From: Asterias amurensis | Lineage: Eukaryota; Echinodermata; Asteroidea; Forcipulatida; Asteriidae | Length of the DNA: 64,000 bases | Reading direction: 5' to 3' | NCBI RefSeq assembly: GCF_032118995.1 | Contig: NC_092653.1 | Location: forward strand, 20,913,202 to 20,977,201 | Part shown: positions 1-11,470 of the stretch, one piece after another | Layout: each line of letters starts with the position of its first letter | Numbering within the stretch: the stretch's first letter is position 1 | The notes under the pieces: model-generated | The model's database searches: none | What the model saw: only the letters and a program-made list of their open reading frames with translations | Told to the model about the DNA's origin: nothing | Made by a program: the position numbers and the translations under genes

Positions 1-31
1 AAGTAAATCATTTCCATATAGAATGTGCAAC

Positions 32-391
32 TAAACACATCAGCAAAAGTAAGATCCCCCCTCAACAATTCGCCCTAACATTGTAAGGTAAAACATTTTA
101 CCAATAAAACTAATCATAACGGTGCCAGGCGGTCATTGACAGGCGTGGTGGATACACGCGTTACTGGCATGCAGATTTGATAAACCTTTGTGACTTTTGA
201 GAAGGGCAGTTTTTGTCTTCAATTTGAGCTCATTCAGCTATGAATTCATGCACATCTTTCATTTTCAAACATCACTTAGGAAACATGTCATAGAATTTTT
301 TCTTAATTAGTTGTATTGGTAAAATGTTTTACCGTACGATGTTATTACGAACTGTTGAAAGGGGAGGGACTTACTTTTGTTGATGTGTTTA
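32..391. mobile_element. Fold-back MITE with arms of about 80 bp
   Basis: The left arm (about 32-112) and right arm (about 309-391) are inverted copies. For example, AAACACATCAGCAAAAGTAAG on the left matches CTTACTTTTGTTGATGTGTTT on the right. Each arm carries the small palindrome GGTAAAACATTTTACC. The roughly 195-bp centre has no ORF. This fits a non-autonomous DNA transposon. The family is not recognised and the target duplication is unclear. Confidence 0.55.
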
Positions 392-438
392 TTTGGTCCT
401 GGTGATGTAATTAATAAACAATAGTATTTCAGCCTTAC

Positions 439-531
439 CTATCCTCTAATGACATCTGGTTTCTTTTGCCATGAACATGCTCCCTTTGCTTCCACATGTT
501 TTGAGCATTTTGCTCTCTCTTTCGCAACCTT
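439..531 (-). CDS. Coding exon 2 of the unrecognised minus-strand gene
   Basis: A 93-bp exon with a pyrimidine-rich TTTTTGCAG acceptor and a GTAAGG donor. In the frame required by exon 1 (phase 2) it encodes a basic, Gln/Glu-rich helix-like stretch and ends within an Asp/Arg codon run. In the other phase it reaches TAG, so the proposed phase is the only open one that also matches exon 1. Confidence 0.6.
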   Translation of the reverse strand, partial: KVAKERAKCSKHVEAKGACSWQKKPDVIRG

Positions 532-1383
532 CTGCAAAAAAGGTACATGCATGTAAAATAATAAGTCATCCCCAAGAAAAAAATCTCCTTTTAGTAGTGA
601 CTCGTTCTTAAACGTCCGTTTAAAACCTTGCAGGGTTGTTGCCGTGCGCTACACACGGCAATTCGACCCTGCCGACCCTACCCTTTTATTCCCTTAGTAA
701 CAACGTGGGTCATCCTACATGTATTTTGAGTTGACTAAGCCTCACCTTATGAAGTTAATATCGTGAGGGCCAAGATTAGGTCTGAATGGAACATTACTGC
801 TTGGACACTGTATCCTACTCTCCTCGCTATGCTGTCCAAATACATGTACTGGGGGGCTACCACCACTGTGACCAGGCATATCCAATGCACTTCTATTGAG
901 TTCTTGGTGAAATGGATAATGAGGCCTATGATTTAAGACTGGTGCCCTCCTAGTCTGTGAACTCATGTCTCTATTAAATTGTGCACTGAATGTAACCTCA
1001 GGCAACAGATTTGCTGTGTGGTCTTGGTTCAATGATAGTCCATGGGTAACACCAGGTGGAGCTACTGGTCTCAACATCTGGGTATAACCCAGTGGTGCCT
1101 CTAGTCTTGGTTTACATGTGTTCTGTTGCAATGTAGGGTTGAGGCCTTGCTGAGAAGCATACACTCCCTCAGTCATGAGATTTGGTGTTTGGAGCTGACC
1201 ATCCTGTAGGCCTGGTGTACCATGTGATGGCATAGTGTGTTGAGCTATGTACGGATGTGACACTGTTGCAGTAGATTGCAATGGTGCTACACAATGACTG
1301 GATGGAAAACCCTGAAGCCTCAAAGACTGTAGATACAGCTGGTTATCAGCAAGGAGTTGTGGAACAATGTCACTTTGATCCAT
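439..1383 (-). CDS. 5' part of an unrecognised gene (first two coding exons, runs off the left edge)
   Basis: I do not recognise this protein. Two coding exons join in phase: 1383 down to 746, ending in a donor AG|GTGAGG, then 531 down to 439, preceded by a TTTTTGCAG acceptor and followed by AG|GTAAGG. The first exon gives 212 codons plus two bases. It is low in hydrophobic clusters and rich in Gln, Pro, Ser, His and Asn, so it is probably disordered. It begins MDQSDIVPQLLADNQLYLQS. The second exon is strongly charged (FIRRLRKREQNAQNMWKQRE), which suggests the start of a helix or coiled coil. The ATG directly follows AAAGCAG, so a 5' untranslated exon could be spliced just in front of it. The reading frame stays open across the junction in phase 2, which is the main evidence for a real gene. 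The rest lies beyond the window. Confidence 0.6.
588..705. mobile_element. MITE family E, copy 1
   Basis: It shares GTAGTGACTCGTTCTTAAAC, a GTTTAAAACCTTGCAGGGT segment and a terminal CTACCCTTTTA with sequences at 49961-50100 and 8330-8770. The ends are inverted relative to each other and the centre is short. No coding content. It lies just downstream of exon 1 of the minus-strand gene, so it is inside that gene's first intron. Confidence 0.5.
746..1383 (-). CDS. Coding exon 1 of the unrecognised minus-strand gene
   Basis: The frame opens with ATG at 1383 and stays open until the donor after base 746. Reading through the donor would hit TGA at once. The product is polar and rich in Pro and Gln, with no visible domain, signal peptide or membrane segment. 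This is the first in-frame ATG after the possible CAG acceptor. Confidence 0.6.
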
Positions 1384-2719
1384 CTGCTTTCAATTCCAGT
1401 AGTTCTAAGTAAACAAGTTGAGAAATAATACAATTAAGGCACGAGATATAATTAACGATGAATATGATAAAAAATTTAATACTAGTAACAAATGTCCTGA
1501 GGTTCACTTAGGAATTGACCTATTTCATCTGATGTCATCATCAGAATAATCTTGGATACGCCATTTTGGTGGTCAATGTCAACGTGTGTTATTCAGTGAA
1601 GTGCGCAATTTTAGGTGACGCGGCATTTACACGTAAACCTATTGACCACCAACATGTTGAGCGTGGCATCAGTCACCGCGTGTGATGCGCGTGCAAGGGG
1701 TCAATACTTAAAGGAACATTACAGAGTTGGTTTTTGCTAACAAAACAGTTGCTGGCAGTGTAAGCACTTCATGTAATCCACCATATACATAAACTGACAA
1801 ACCTGTAGAAGTTTGAGATCGATTGACCATCTGGGTCACGAGAGAAAAGTGAAAAACCGATTTACAAATTTTGCATTGCATCAATGCCAAAATAAAAATG
1901 AACAAAACGCTCACTGAGCGATAAACTCCAAACGCGAAGTTATATTAATTATTTCTCATCAAATATGACATTTCAGACAGAAATATTTCAAGGGATGTTT
2001 TCTACCATCATCATCATTAGACCGTGTAACTTTTATGTAAATCTGTGATCTTCACGATTTTTATTTCTTACCAATTCTGTAACGATCCTTTAATAAACTT
2101 CATGTTGTTCAACTTGCACATGTCTTCCCAATACCAACATCTTATTGGATTTTATCAACAAGCACAAAATCCCCCAAACAAAACTGGTGATCGTTTTCTA
2201 ACCCCTATTCCTTCCTCCTAATTAGTTTTTTATTGGAAATGATAGTTGCGATACCCTCCTCCTCCAATAACAATACAATACACGTACATTAATCATCTTC
2301 CTATGCCTATAGTATCCTATACTGTGCAGAAACCTCTCTGGAGTATATTTGAATGCTCCATTTCAACCCACAAATGTTGGACCAGTTACAGATCAATTTT
2401 TGAAACAGATATAAATCACTCAACAAACCATGGAGGATATTTCTTCCTCCATGTATGCTCAAACATGTAGGAATAACACACAAGGAGTTTGAACGGCGCG
2501 CTAAGCCCCAACAGGGTGATTACTGATCAATGGATTGTTTTTGTCACCATGGATGATTAAGTTCTCTATGTGCACAGGGTCTAGTTACCGCTTCGGACTG
2601 CACAGAGGAGAAATTACTCGTTTGTGTTTTTAATAGTACATAATTGCGAACAAACAAAGAAAACAGTAATTGCATGATGTGCATTGTGCAGTAGCTCTAT
2701 ACCACATGTACATGTTGGG

Positions 2720-2960
2720 CGCTATCAGTCAATCTGCGCGATCAACTGATCGCACTGCGCGATCGACCGATCGCGCTGCGCAATTGAAATATCTATTGGT
2801 CGCGCAGCAATCGGTCGATCGCGCAACAATCGGTCGATCGTACAACAATCGGTCAATCGCGCAACATTCGGCAACAAACATGTGTGATCAACCGATCGTG
2901 CGGGAATGGCTCGGCGCGATCGGCCGATTGTGCAGGAATGGTTTTGCGCGATTGTTCATT
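2720..2960. repeat. CGATCG-rich imperfect tandem and inverted repeat
   Basis: Units of about 19-21 bp, such as GCGCAACAATCGGTCGATC, recur imperfectly. The 5' half carries the complementary orientation (GCGCGATCGACCGATCGCGC). The block is far richer in CpG than its surroundings. An ORF at 2670-2969 is a by-product of the repeat and is not counted as a gene. Confidence 0.6.
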
Positions 2961-3335
2961 CAAATATGACTTTCACTCAGAAGGAAAGTTACGTTGATAT
3001 TCCGGTAATACAATTATTGATATATGAATGAAATAATGCTTAAATATCTCTGTGATTTTGATCACGGTCTTTGCTCAGTGAACCTTTGTCTACGCATTCG
3101 TGCAGATATTTACGTGTTGCATTTTGGGTACAATTATAGAAAACAGGGCCAGTCCAGGGTATGGTTACGGTTAGGGTTAGGGCTGTTGCTGAGTGTGGCC
3201 CTGTATTCAATAGTTACTCCGCATTTTGGAGCATTTTCTTTTTTTTGGGGGGGGGGGGGGGGCGGGGCGGATGAAATCTGACTTTTTCAAAACCATCGTA
3301 CTACGCCGCTATCTATTACAAGCATTGCATGACAT

Positions 3336-3387
3336 ATACAGACCCGAGGTTAAAAGATTATGTAATCTTTTAACCTCGGGTCTGTAT
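3336..3387. repeat. Perfect palindrome, 25-bp arms with 2-nt spacer
   Basis: Bases 3336-3360 are the exact reverse complement of 3363-3387, separated only by TG. The arm core is GACCCGAGGTTAAAAGATTA. As RNA it would form an uninterrupted 25-bp stem. Confidence 0.85.
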
Positions 3388-5949
3388 TGCCGCCGCTTGC
3401 GCAAGCGACAGCAAGCGCACCCAGAGAGACAGCTTTGTTTGGGAAAAGTTTCCGTTTGGCGTCACCACTTTTTCATTAGATATGAAATTATGTATCTAAT
3501 TTACCTCAATGAGAAACCCCTTTTTGTAAAAATTAGTGAAAAAGCGGTGGTGTCATACGGAAATTTATCCAAGCTTTGTCGCGTGCGGTTAGGAAATCTG
3601 TGGCAGTACCAGACCTTGGACGTTTGATCCCCTATCCGTTGTAACTCCTTGTGTTTTAATTAATCCTCCATGCTCTTCTTAAATCTTACCAATACTCTAG
3701 CTCTATTATTTAGTATTGTTTGTAAACAGTAAACTGAACCCTCAAGATAGGCTCCCCCTGTGTGATGAGACCACAAAAGAAGAAGTAAAAAACAACAACA
3801 AAACAAAAACAGACACAGTCAGTAACACCCCAACCCAACAAACCAAAACCCCACAAAATAATTTAAAAACAAACAAACTCACCAACAAACCTGCCTGGCT
3901 ATAGCCCGTAGTAGTACAGCAGTAGTAGTGTACGTGTAGTAGCGTATCTCTCTCTTTCTAACTCTATAATATGACAATCGAAATTTCCACAAAACACAGC
4001 ATGTTTAAAGTGGCAACAATGTTGAACCCGCTCTGTGTGTGTGACTGCTGATGAAATAAAATAATGCAAGTGTGTGGGGGACGGACGTACGGGACGGACG
4101 GGGACCCTGCGCGCCCATGTACAGGTGTATATAGTTTTCTTCGGATATGTTCATTGTGGTTACAGGATGGTTGGGTCCATTTTAAAAATGAAGGGGTGGC
4201 ATGAAGGGGGTAGGGTGGCATGGTAGTAACTACGAGAAACTTTCGGGGCTACAAAAGAAGCTTATGTAATATCATTTACAATAAATGGTGGAAATTAACA
4301 GTTTCCAATTATCAAAATTTTATGTCAAATCAGCAGACCATATAAAAATGGTTCGAAAAGAAAATAAGTATGATTAAGGGCCTAGGCTAAAATTCTAATA
4401 AAAAAAAATAAAGCTCACAAAGTTTAGTAAGCTGCCCCCGGTTGATCAGACAAATTTATTGCAATTATATTTAATATAAAAATGATCAAAAAATAATTAT
4501 GTTATAGTCTTCAAGTAAATAAAGTATAATGTGTCAGAACAAAATTAATCTGTATTTGTGTGATTTAAATTGGGAATGTCATGGAAGGATACGTTTGTAG
4601 GTTAGATGCAGCTTTGATAAATAATAACAAAATACAAATTTCTAGTGCGCCATGTCGGTCGCTCCTGGCAAACCCCCCCCCCCAAAAAAAAAAAAAAAAA
4701 CACGAAAAATGGGACATGTTTTGCACCCCCCCCCGGAGAAAATAAATAAATAATAAATAAATAAATAGAAACACAAACATTTGAATCTGAGAAATGCTAC
4801 TGGTGCGACAGTTACTTGTCTCAGACTGTGCCAGATTTGATCTCAAAAACACCTGACCCCAACATTTTAAAAATGTACTTCCACATAGCAATCAACTATT
4901 TCCACTCAGTGCAAATAACATTTGTTTCCATAGTGCGAAGCTGTTCTAATACCTTTAGATATGGAGGGGGGGGGGGGGGGGGCTGAAATTTACCTGGTGC
5001 CGATCGAAAGTTTTATCATTGTTACCCTTCCCCTTATCCTGGTTGTAAGCCAAAAACAAACTTTACAGTGCTATGAAATAGCTTACACTGTACCAAGCTT
5101 AGATGGATCTTAATAAGTGGGTTTTGAGAGCAGTCTTAAAGGGAAGACTGAAGGTACACGTTTGGTAATTACTCAAAACAAATATTAACTAAAAACTTAC
5201 TTGGTAGCGAGCAGAAACGACTCACTCTGAAGGTAAGCATAGATTTTGAGAAAGAGGATAATTTCTCACTAAATACAAAAAGACTTCATCGTTTTGTCGC
5301 AACTTCGTTCGATGACCTATTTTGCTCCAATGTTCACAGGCTTGTTATTTGATGCTTATGTTGGGATACACCGTGAGAAGACTGGTATGGAAGGTTCCAC
5401 CCAGTGGTTTTCCTTCCAGTCATACCATAATAATTATGCATACTGCCTTTATTTTACCTAATGAAAAGTGAAATATTCCAGCCGGACGGGGACGGGAAAA
5501 GGATCCGAACTGAATCCAATCTGTTGTGTGCGACTTTCTCCCGGCCGCCCAGACACACTACACAAAAACAAGTCCCCGTTTGAGAAGATGACCAGCGCAC
5601 AATAATAATAACAAACATACACACTCGGGCCGGTCGCGAGTGCGGTAATGTCACAGTTTTGACACTGGAGAAGTACTGACTTTTCCGTTCTGAAAAGTGG
5701 AACTGTATACTGTTTGCACCCAAGCTTCTTTCACCAAGTTAAGAATTATTTGCACATGCTTCTGGACAATTTGTACGCAGAATGCATTTGAAGTTCATGA
5801 AGTTGAACGTCTGGACTCTGTCTGACTCTGAGCTCGAGAGCTGAGGAGGTCATCTTGCTCGGAATTGTTTTCCATCTGCACCAAAATAGGGAAGAGAAGC
5901 GCGGTAAGTCAGTCATTCAGTGCAGTGTGTATAATTAACCTTCATGTGT

Positions 5950-6093
5950 ATATCACTATGGACTATTGTATAACATTGATGAAGGAAAAAAGACTCAAAA
6001 ATCAAAGCTGAAGAGTGTGTGACCATTATTGTATAAAAAGGCGAGGTTGACAGTGGTGTGTTGTGTTAAAAAATTAAAGACACTGCACACTGT
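5950..6093 (+). repeat. 144-bp direct repeat, copy 1
   Basis: It matches 7101-7244 with about three differences. The shared block ends in the first bases of the TTAA-MITE family (AAAGACACTGCACACT), then the copies diverge. No coding content is evident. Confidence 0.7.
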
Positions 6094-7100
6094 ATCCTCT
6101 GCTTACCAGTTATCACGCTATTATGCCTTTTTCTTTGAATTGGGAAAAAAAAAAATGATGCAATATATCAACCGATGCCCTAATTATCTTCATTTGTTAA
6201 TACGAAGTATGCAAACATATATTAAAACTTGATGGACATTGAAATGTTCACACCACACACCGATCTTGGATGACTTCAACTGGCCCCATTTGTTTTGAGT
6301 TTTTCCTATTTTCACGGCAAACAAGAAAGTATGGTTTCCCGGTGAAGCCATACATGGAAGAAACATCTGCAGTGACTACAAGTGTTCTTTGAGACTCTGT
6401 GTATGACTGTAGAGGCAGCAGTTGCCTTCATTTTATTCAAAATATTTTTTTATTAAATTTTTAAAATTACCATGGTAACTTGCAAAAAATTTAAAAAAAT
6501 AAAACAAAAATAAAAAGTGTGAATAATTACTGGCTTCAAAATCTGATTTCTATTTATTTTTTTTCTACTTGTTTTCTTAATATTTATAATAAAGCGTATT
6601 AATAAACAGTGATAATTGAATCAACAAGCTGATGTTTAAATTTTAATATAAACAATAGTATTGATACAAGGGTTACAAAATAAAAATCTCAAAAAATATT
6701 AGAAAATGATATAAGGCACATGGCTTCTTTAAGCCTCTGTATTTTTCTTTAAGAATTCTCAGCAAAACATTCAGTCACATGATTTTGATCATCATGAATT
6801 GTGAATTGAAATAGTGTTTGATGAAACTTTTTCGGTGGGCAAATATTTTTTTATGGCCTCAACATTATGACATATTTTTGTACCTTGTAGAAATACCTAA
6901 AATACCAACTTTTTTGCATTTACAAGTGCAAATGACCAGTGGAGCATTACGTGTTTCTAAGTTTTGGTCAAAGAAGAGGAGACTCTTTGCTTGGCAAATA
7001 AAACCACACAATTTTTATCTAGGGACTGTTTACATCGCGCACAGAGAGGTAAAAGATTTGCCACGATATTAGGGACATCTCGAAAACAGGACCTCCTACG

Positions 7101-7244
7101 ATATCACTATGGACTATTGTATAACATTGATAAAGGAAAAAAGACTCAAAAATCAAAGCTGAAGAGTGTGTGGCCATTATTGTATAAAAAGGCGAGGTTG
7201 ACAGTGGTGTGTTGTGTTAAAAAATTAAAGACACTGCACACTAT
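7101..7244 (+). repeat. 144-bp direct repeat, copy 2
   Basis: Nearly identical to 5950-6093 and offset by 1151 bp. Here the block runs on into a longer stretch of the TTAA-MITE (from about 7243), so this copy keeps more of the original junction. Confidence 0.7.
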
Positions 7245-7853
7245 ATTGGTAATTGTCAAAGACCATTCGAAAATTTGAGCTTATATTTGGTCATCGAAGT
7301 TGCAAGATAATAATGAAAGAAAAAACACCCTTGTCACACAAAAGTTGTGTGCGTTCAGATCAAAATCAAATTTGTGGAAAATTACTTCTTTCTCAAAAAC
7401 TATGTTACTTCAGAGGGAGCCATTTCTCACTATAAGTTATGGGACGCATACGCACCATATTTTTTCTTATTTCACGAGCGCGCACGTGTTAACGAATTTA
7501 TCTTCTAGTCTCACCTGTAGTGTAACGCGCAAAATTTAAAATTTAAGAGCGTTATTTCACGCGCACAAAGTTTAGAATGTAATTTTTGCACTGTCCGTAT
7601 GGAGCGTGACAAAATGACATTTCACAATACGCACTGTGTAATAAAAACAGAGGAAGTAGGATATATTATAACAGAGGTCGTAGCATATATGTTTTTATCC
7701 CCCTAGTTCGAGCTTCTGATTGGTGGATTAGCGCGTACTGGAAGATAAAATGTTTTATACTATCAACCTTTACCAATTACTTGTTACCAAGTAAGGTTTT
7801 AATGCTAATAGTAATAATAACTTTGAGTTATTACCAATAGTGTCCACTGCCTT
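7243..7853 (+). mobile_element. TTAA-MITE (family A), split into two pieces
   Basis: The 5' half (7243-7435) and the 3' end (about 7750-7853, ending AATAGTGTCCACTGCCT) both match the family A consensus. They are separated by about 315 bp of the fold-back sequence described at 7440-8330, so the element was interrupted. Confidence 0.6.
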
Positions 7854-8330
7854 AATAATTAAAGAGCATTGATTGTTAATTGTTTATGAAATAATCTATT
7901 TTACTTATTATTTGTTGTTTTTAAAATAACTTAGAATGATATTATATCTTCCAGTACGCGCTAATCCACCAATCAAATGCTCGAACTAGAGGGATGTATA
8001 ACCTACTCCCAGTTTTTTTTTTATTGCACACTGTGTATTTTGATTATCAATATGCGCCACGTTCCGCATATATGGACAGAGCAAAAATAATGTTCTAAAC
8101 TTTGTGCGCGTGCATGCTGTTTGTCGTGTAATAACGTTGTGAAATTTTAAACTTTACGCATTGCATGTGAGACTGGAAGGTAAATTCGTTACGCGCGCTG
8201 GTAGAATACAAACAAATATAGCGGCCTTGTGGGATATGGGATGCAGAAGTGCTGTATTTTTCCGTATTCCAATCGCGCTTGTGTGTTGTCATTGGCGTAT
8301 GGGTAGGTAGTGGGACCCATGGTTATTTAA
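7440..8330. repeat. Composite fold-back repeat (family D)
   Basis: CTAGTTCGAGCTTCTGATTG near 7702 pairs with its diverged inverse near 7970 (CAATCAAATGCTCGAACTAG). The outer sequence also pairs loosely for about 300 bp on each side. Related sequence (CCCATATCC and TGGATATGGG flanking words) recurs at 23695-23830 and about 52030-52270. The middle encloses the 3' end of a family A MITE, so the order of insertion is complex. Confidence 0.55.
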
Positions 8331-8770
8331 GGAAAGAAGGGACGGTGAGGGCCTTTAATGCACGGCCTCGACCCTGCAAGGTTTTAAAGGCAGTGGAAAC
8401 TTGGTAATTTAATACTCACAATGATTATTATCATAAAACCTTTCTTGATTACGAGTAATGGGGAGAGGTTGATAGTATAAAGCATTGTGAGAAACAGCTC
8501 CCTGTGATGTGACGTACTTTTTGTGAAAGAAGTAATATTCAACGAATTTGATTTCGAGACCTCAGATTTAGAATTTGAGGTCTCGAAATCAAGCATTATT
8601 ATCTCGCAACTTCGACGACCAATTGAGCTCAAATTTTCACAGGTTTGTTACTTTATGCATGTTGAGATACACCAGCTGTGATAACTAGGCTTTGATTACA
8701 TGTACCAATAGTGTCCAGTGTCTTTAAATGGCCGATTAAGAACTCGTTGCTACCCTTTTAATCCCTTATT
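8330..8770. mobile_element. MITE family E, copy 2, interrupted by a TTAA-MITE
   Basis: The left part (8330-8387, ACCCTGCAAGGTTTTAA) and right part (8724-8770, TTAAATGGCCGATTAAGAAC followed by CGTTGCTACCC) together equal the uninterrupted copy at 49961-50100. The break is exactly at a TTAA. A family A element fills the gap. Confidence 0.65.
8388..8723 (-). mobile_element. TTAA-MITE (family A, piggyBac-like), inverted copy
   Basis: Bounded by TTAA on both sides (8384-8387 and 8724-8727). The termini are inverted copies (AGGCAGTGG start, CCAGTGTCT end). The centre holds the family's internal palindrome, GATTTCGAGACCTC and its inverse. No ORF. The TTAA duplication and termini suggest mobilisation by a piggyBac-type transposase; this is inference from structure. 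Confidence 0.75.
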
Positions 8771-9414
8771 AAAACCCTCCTACTGATAGACAATTCAAAA
8801 CCATTCAAAATTCAAGCACTCACATTTGCCCATTGCTTTTGTACACAAATGCCAATACCATTTGAACAGTGTTGATAGTGAGCTTTCCTACCCCTCAAAA
8901 CCAAGTAGTTTTGAAAGGTGTGTTACCATAGCCAAATGGTTTCTAATGGTGCACAAACCCCACAGTGAAGGTATGTTGATAATGTATATCTGGACTGAAG
9001 GATGGAGTTTTCATGGAATTGTTAGGTGTCCCTGTCTTTTTATGAGCTTATTATTAGGCTCAGTAAATTCACAGAAATCTTACAGTTTGCACAATGCATA
9101 CAATTTAGTGTGTTTTAACAAATCTACCATCATTGCCTTTTTGCAATTCTTTATTTTACAATGTACACTGAAAAACACTGAGTGTTGCATTAATTTTTGT
9201 AGATGAAAACTTTTTGCTAGGCTTTTCATTTGAAATACAAAAAGGAAATGGACGTTAATTGTTATGCCCTGCGGAGGAGAAGCTCCGAAGGGGCATACTG
9301 TTTCCGATATGTCTTTCCGTGTGTGGGTTTGTATCCACATTCAAACCCAGTAGCTACAGGCAGTTCGAATCCTATGTTTTGGCAGTGGGTACCGCAACGA
9401 TATAAGAGATGTTA

Positions 9415-9620
9415 AATATGAATCTGGGATAAAGAATATTTGGTTACCCATACATCAATTTGTGTTAGCACTGTATACTCAGTACTGTCCCGAGTCCTGT
9501 GAAAAAATATCACAGGCATGTTAATTGTTACTCGGGTGGGATTTGAACCCACGACCCTTACATGTCCATACGTATGTACATGTATCATGATTTTGCTTGG
9601 GGACCATATTTGCTTGATAC
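9415..9620 (-). mobile_element. tRNA-derived SINE (family B), partial
   Basis: It shares the body GTGTTAGCACTGTATACTCA and the ACTCGGGTGGGATTTGAACC head with copies near 48.1, 48.5 and 51.5 kb. Read on the minus strand, the head contains a pol III B-box-like GGTTCAAATCC. The copy is truncated. Confidence 0.55.
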
Positions 9621-11122
9621 GTGGACATGTACTTTGCATAGGAATAGGCAAGTAGGGCAACTTTGAGTGGAGCTTGAAGGCAAGCCAAAAACATATTTCA
9701 AATTTTTTGATATTGTGGAGAAAACATATGGGGGTAAATTTATACTGAAGTAATCGCTGGATCACGTGATCCACAACGTCAAATTCAAGGTCAAAATACA
9801 GGTCAAAAGGTTATCATACCTAAACATTATTCCTACAAAAAAAGTAATGACAGATTTAGAAAGCTTACACAATTTCCTTTCCAAAGACACCAATTTCAAC
9901 CAATTTGTCCCAAAGGTTACCGATTTATGGTCATTTGAATATCAGAGGTCAGGCGCTTTTTGACCGAAATCGACAAGAAAGAGCATGCCGTTGCGCGAAA
10001 ACCGTTTATCGGATGGACTTGAAATTAGAAATTTGAGCTTGTTGAGCCACGATTACCCCATAAACCAAATTTGAGCAAATTTGAATGGGGTAGAGTTTAA
10101 CCCATTGGGTGACTTGACACGGAATGACCCACAGCTGAAACGACTAAGTATGTTCTACTTCATCCAAAGCTGTATGTTCTTTTCATGTTTACAATTGTAC
10201 ATCATGTGCAGACGCACACATACATACGCACATGTTCGTAGTCTGTTGCGTTACTTCGTTCTACTATATTTTACTCAGGTGATTTTAGAACAGTCTGATG
10301 CAACAGATCTCAAACAGATCTCGAACAGCCTGCTGCTACAATTGGCACATTTTAACAATGGTTGGTTGTCAAGTGGCTGAGTCCCTAACTTAATTTGTTA
10401 ATTTACAATTCTAACTTTACATTTATATGTTTTAATCGATCTTTGAGTGTCTGGTCTCAACTCACGTCCTTAAATTTTGATCTGTGGGTGGTGTGTAATG
10501 TTGTGTGATATTGTTCCCATTATTGTCTGTTCTACAGGGAAAAGTACAAAAGCATTTCTTATCTGCTTCACTTTTTTCTACCATGCTGGCTCCATTTTAA
10601 TCTGCTTTGTCACTAAAATTCAGTAATCCAATTTATTGTTCAATTAATTACCTGTAATCATCGACATATCTGTACATTACCCCGAGTCAGTGAAGTAAAT
10701 GTTGTTGTTACTTTCTTATTTTGAAATACTGAGTGTAACTGGTGTGACTTCATTTATAACTCATTTAATTGGTGGTCAATACACACAGAGCCTTAAACAT
10801 GTTAAATGATTTCAAGTGCATTATATATTTCCATCTATAGTTAGTTTGACATGGTTGTATTTTGTTCTAAGTTGATCAATCTGATCCATCAACATGCAAC
10901 AAAACTTAAATCTTTCATTGTTTGTAATTTTTATGTTTGTACCTTTTATTATTAACACAAATTATTTCAAGAGAATATTTCTTTTGTATACCTTTTTGAA
11001 AAGTAAATATTTTTAAATTGGAAAATGTTGTACATGTAGGAGAAGCCTTATGACCTAACCAATACTATCTTGGACTATAATTTATTATAAATAAAATAAT
11101 GAAATGAAAATATGTCATAAAA

Positions 11123-11470
11123 GTCGCGGTCGAGTGGTTAAGAGCATCAAATCCAAGTTCTGGTGCTAAGTCACCGGAGTGTGGGTTCGAATCCCGGTCG
11201 TGACACTTGTGTCCTTGAGCAAGATACTTTACTATAATTGCTTCTCTTCACCCAGGGGTATAAATGGGTACCTGTGAGGGTAGAGGTTGATATTGTGAAT
11301 GAAAAGCTTTCGGAGCGCCACGGCAGCTCGGGGCTGTATACTCCCTAATGGGAGCTGAGAAAGATTAAAGGGATGTTTATTGGCCCAATGATCAGGGGAC
11401 TAATGTAAAGCGCATTGATACGGTTTATTGTGAAATGCGCTAGGCCCCTATATAAGAATTTGTTGTTATA
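11123..11470 (+). mobile_element. tRNA-Leu-like SINE
   Basis: The first 82 bases (11123-11204) fold like a class II tRNA. GTCGCGG pairs with TCGTGAC as a 7-bp acceptor stem, CAAGTTCTGG resembles the anticodon arm of tRNA-Leu(CAA), and the B box GGTTCGAATCC is perfect. A body of about 260 bp follows and ends in AAATGCGCTAGGCCCCTATA plus an AT-rich tail, like the 3' end of a LINE that could mobilise it. Shorter relatives lie near 53.03 and 55.71 kb. It is about 0.4 kb upstream of the SARM1 start exon. Confidence 0.75.

Noticed and set aside
2670..3627. ORFs of 85-133 codons around 2.7-3.6 kb
   Set aside because: They read through the CGATCG array, a G run and the 25-bp palindrome. No domain or splice context.
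8826..9206. 126-codon plus-strand ORF
   Set aside because: Composition is like random AT-rich DNA, no motif, no exon borders in phase, and it overlaps an opposite ORF of similar size.
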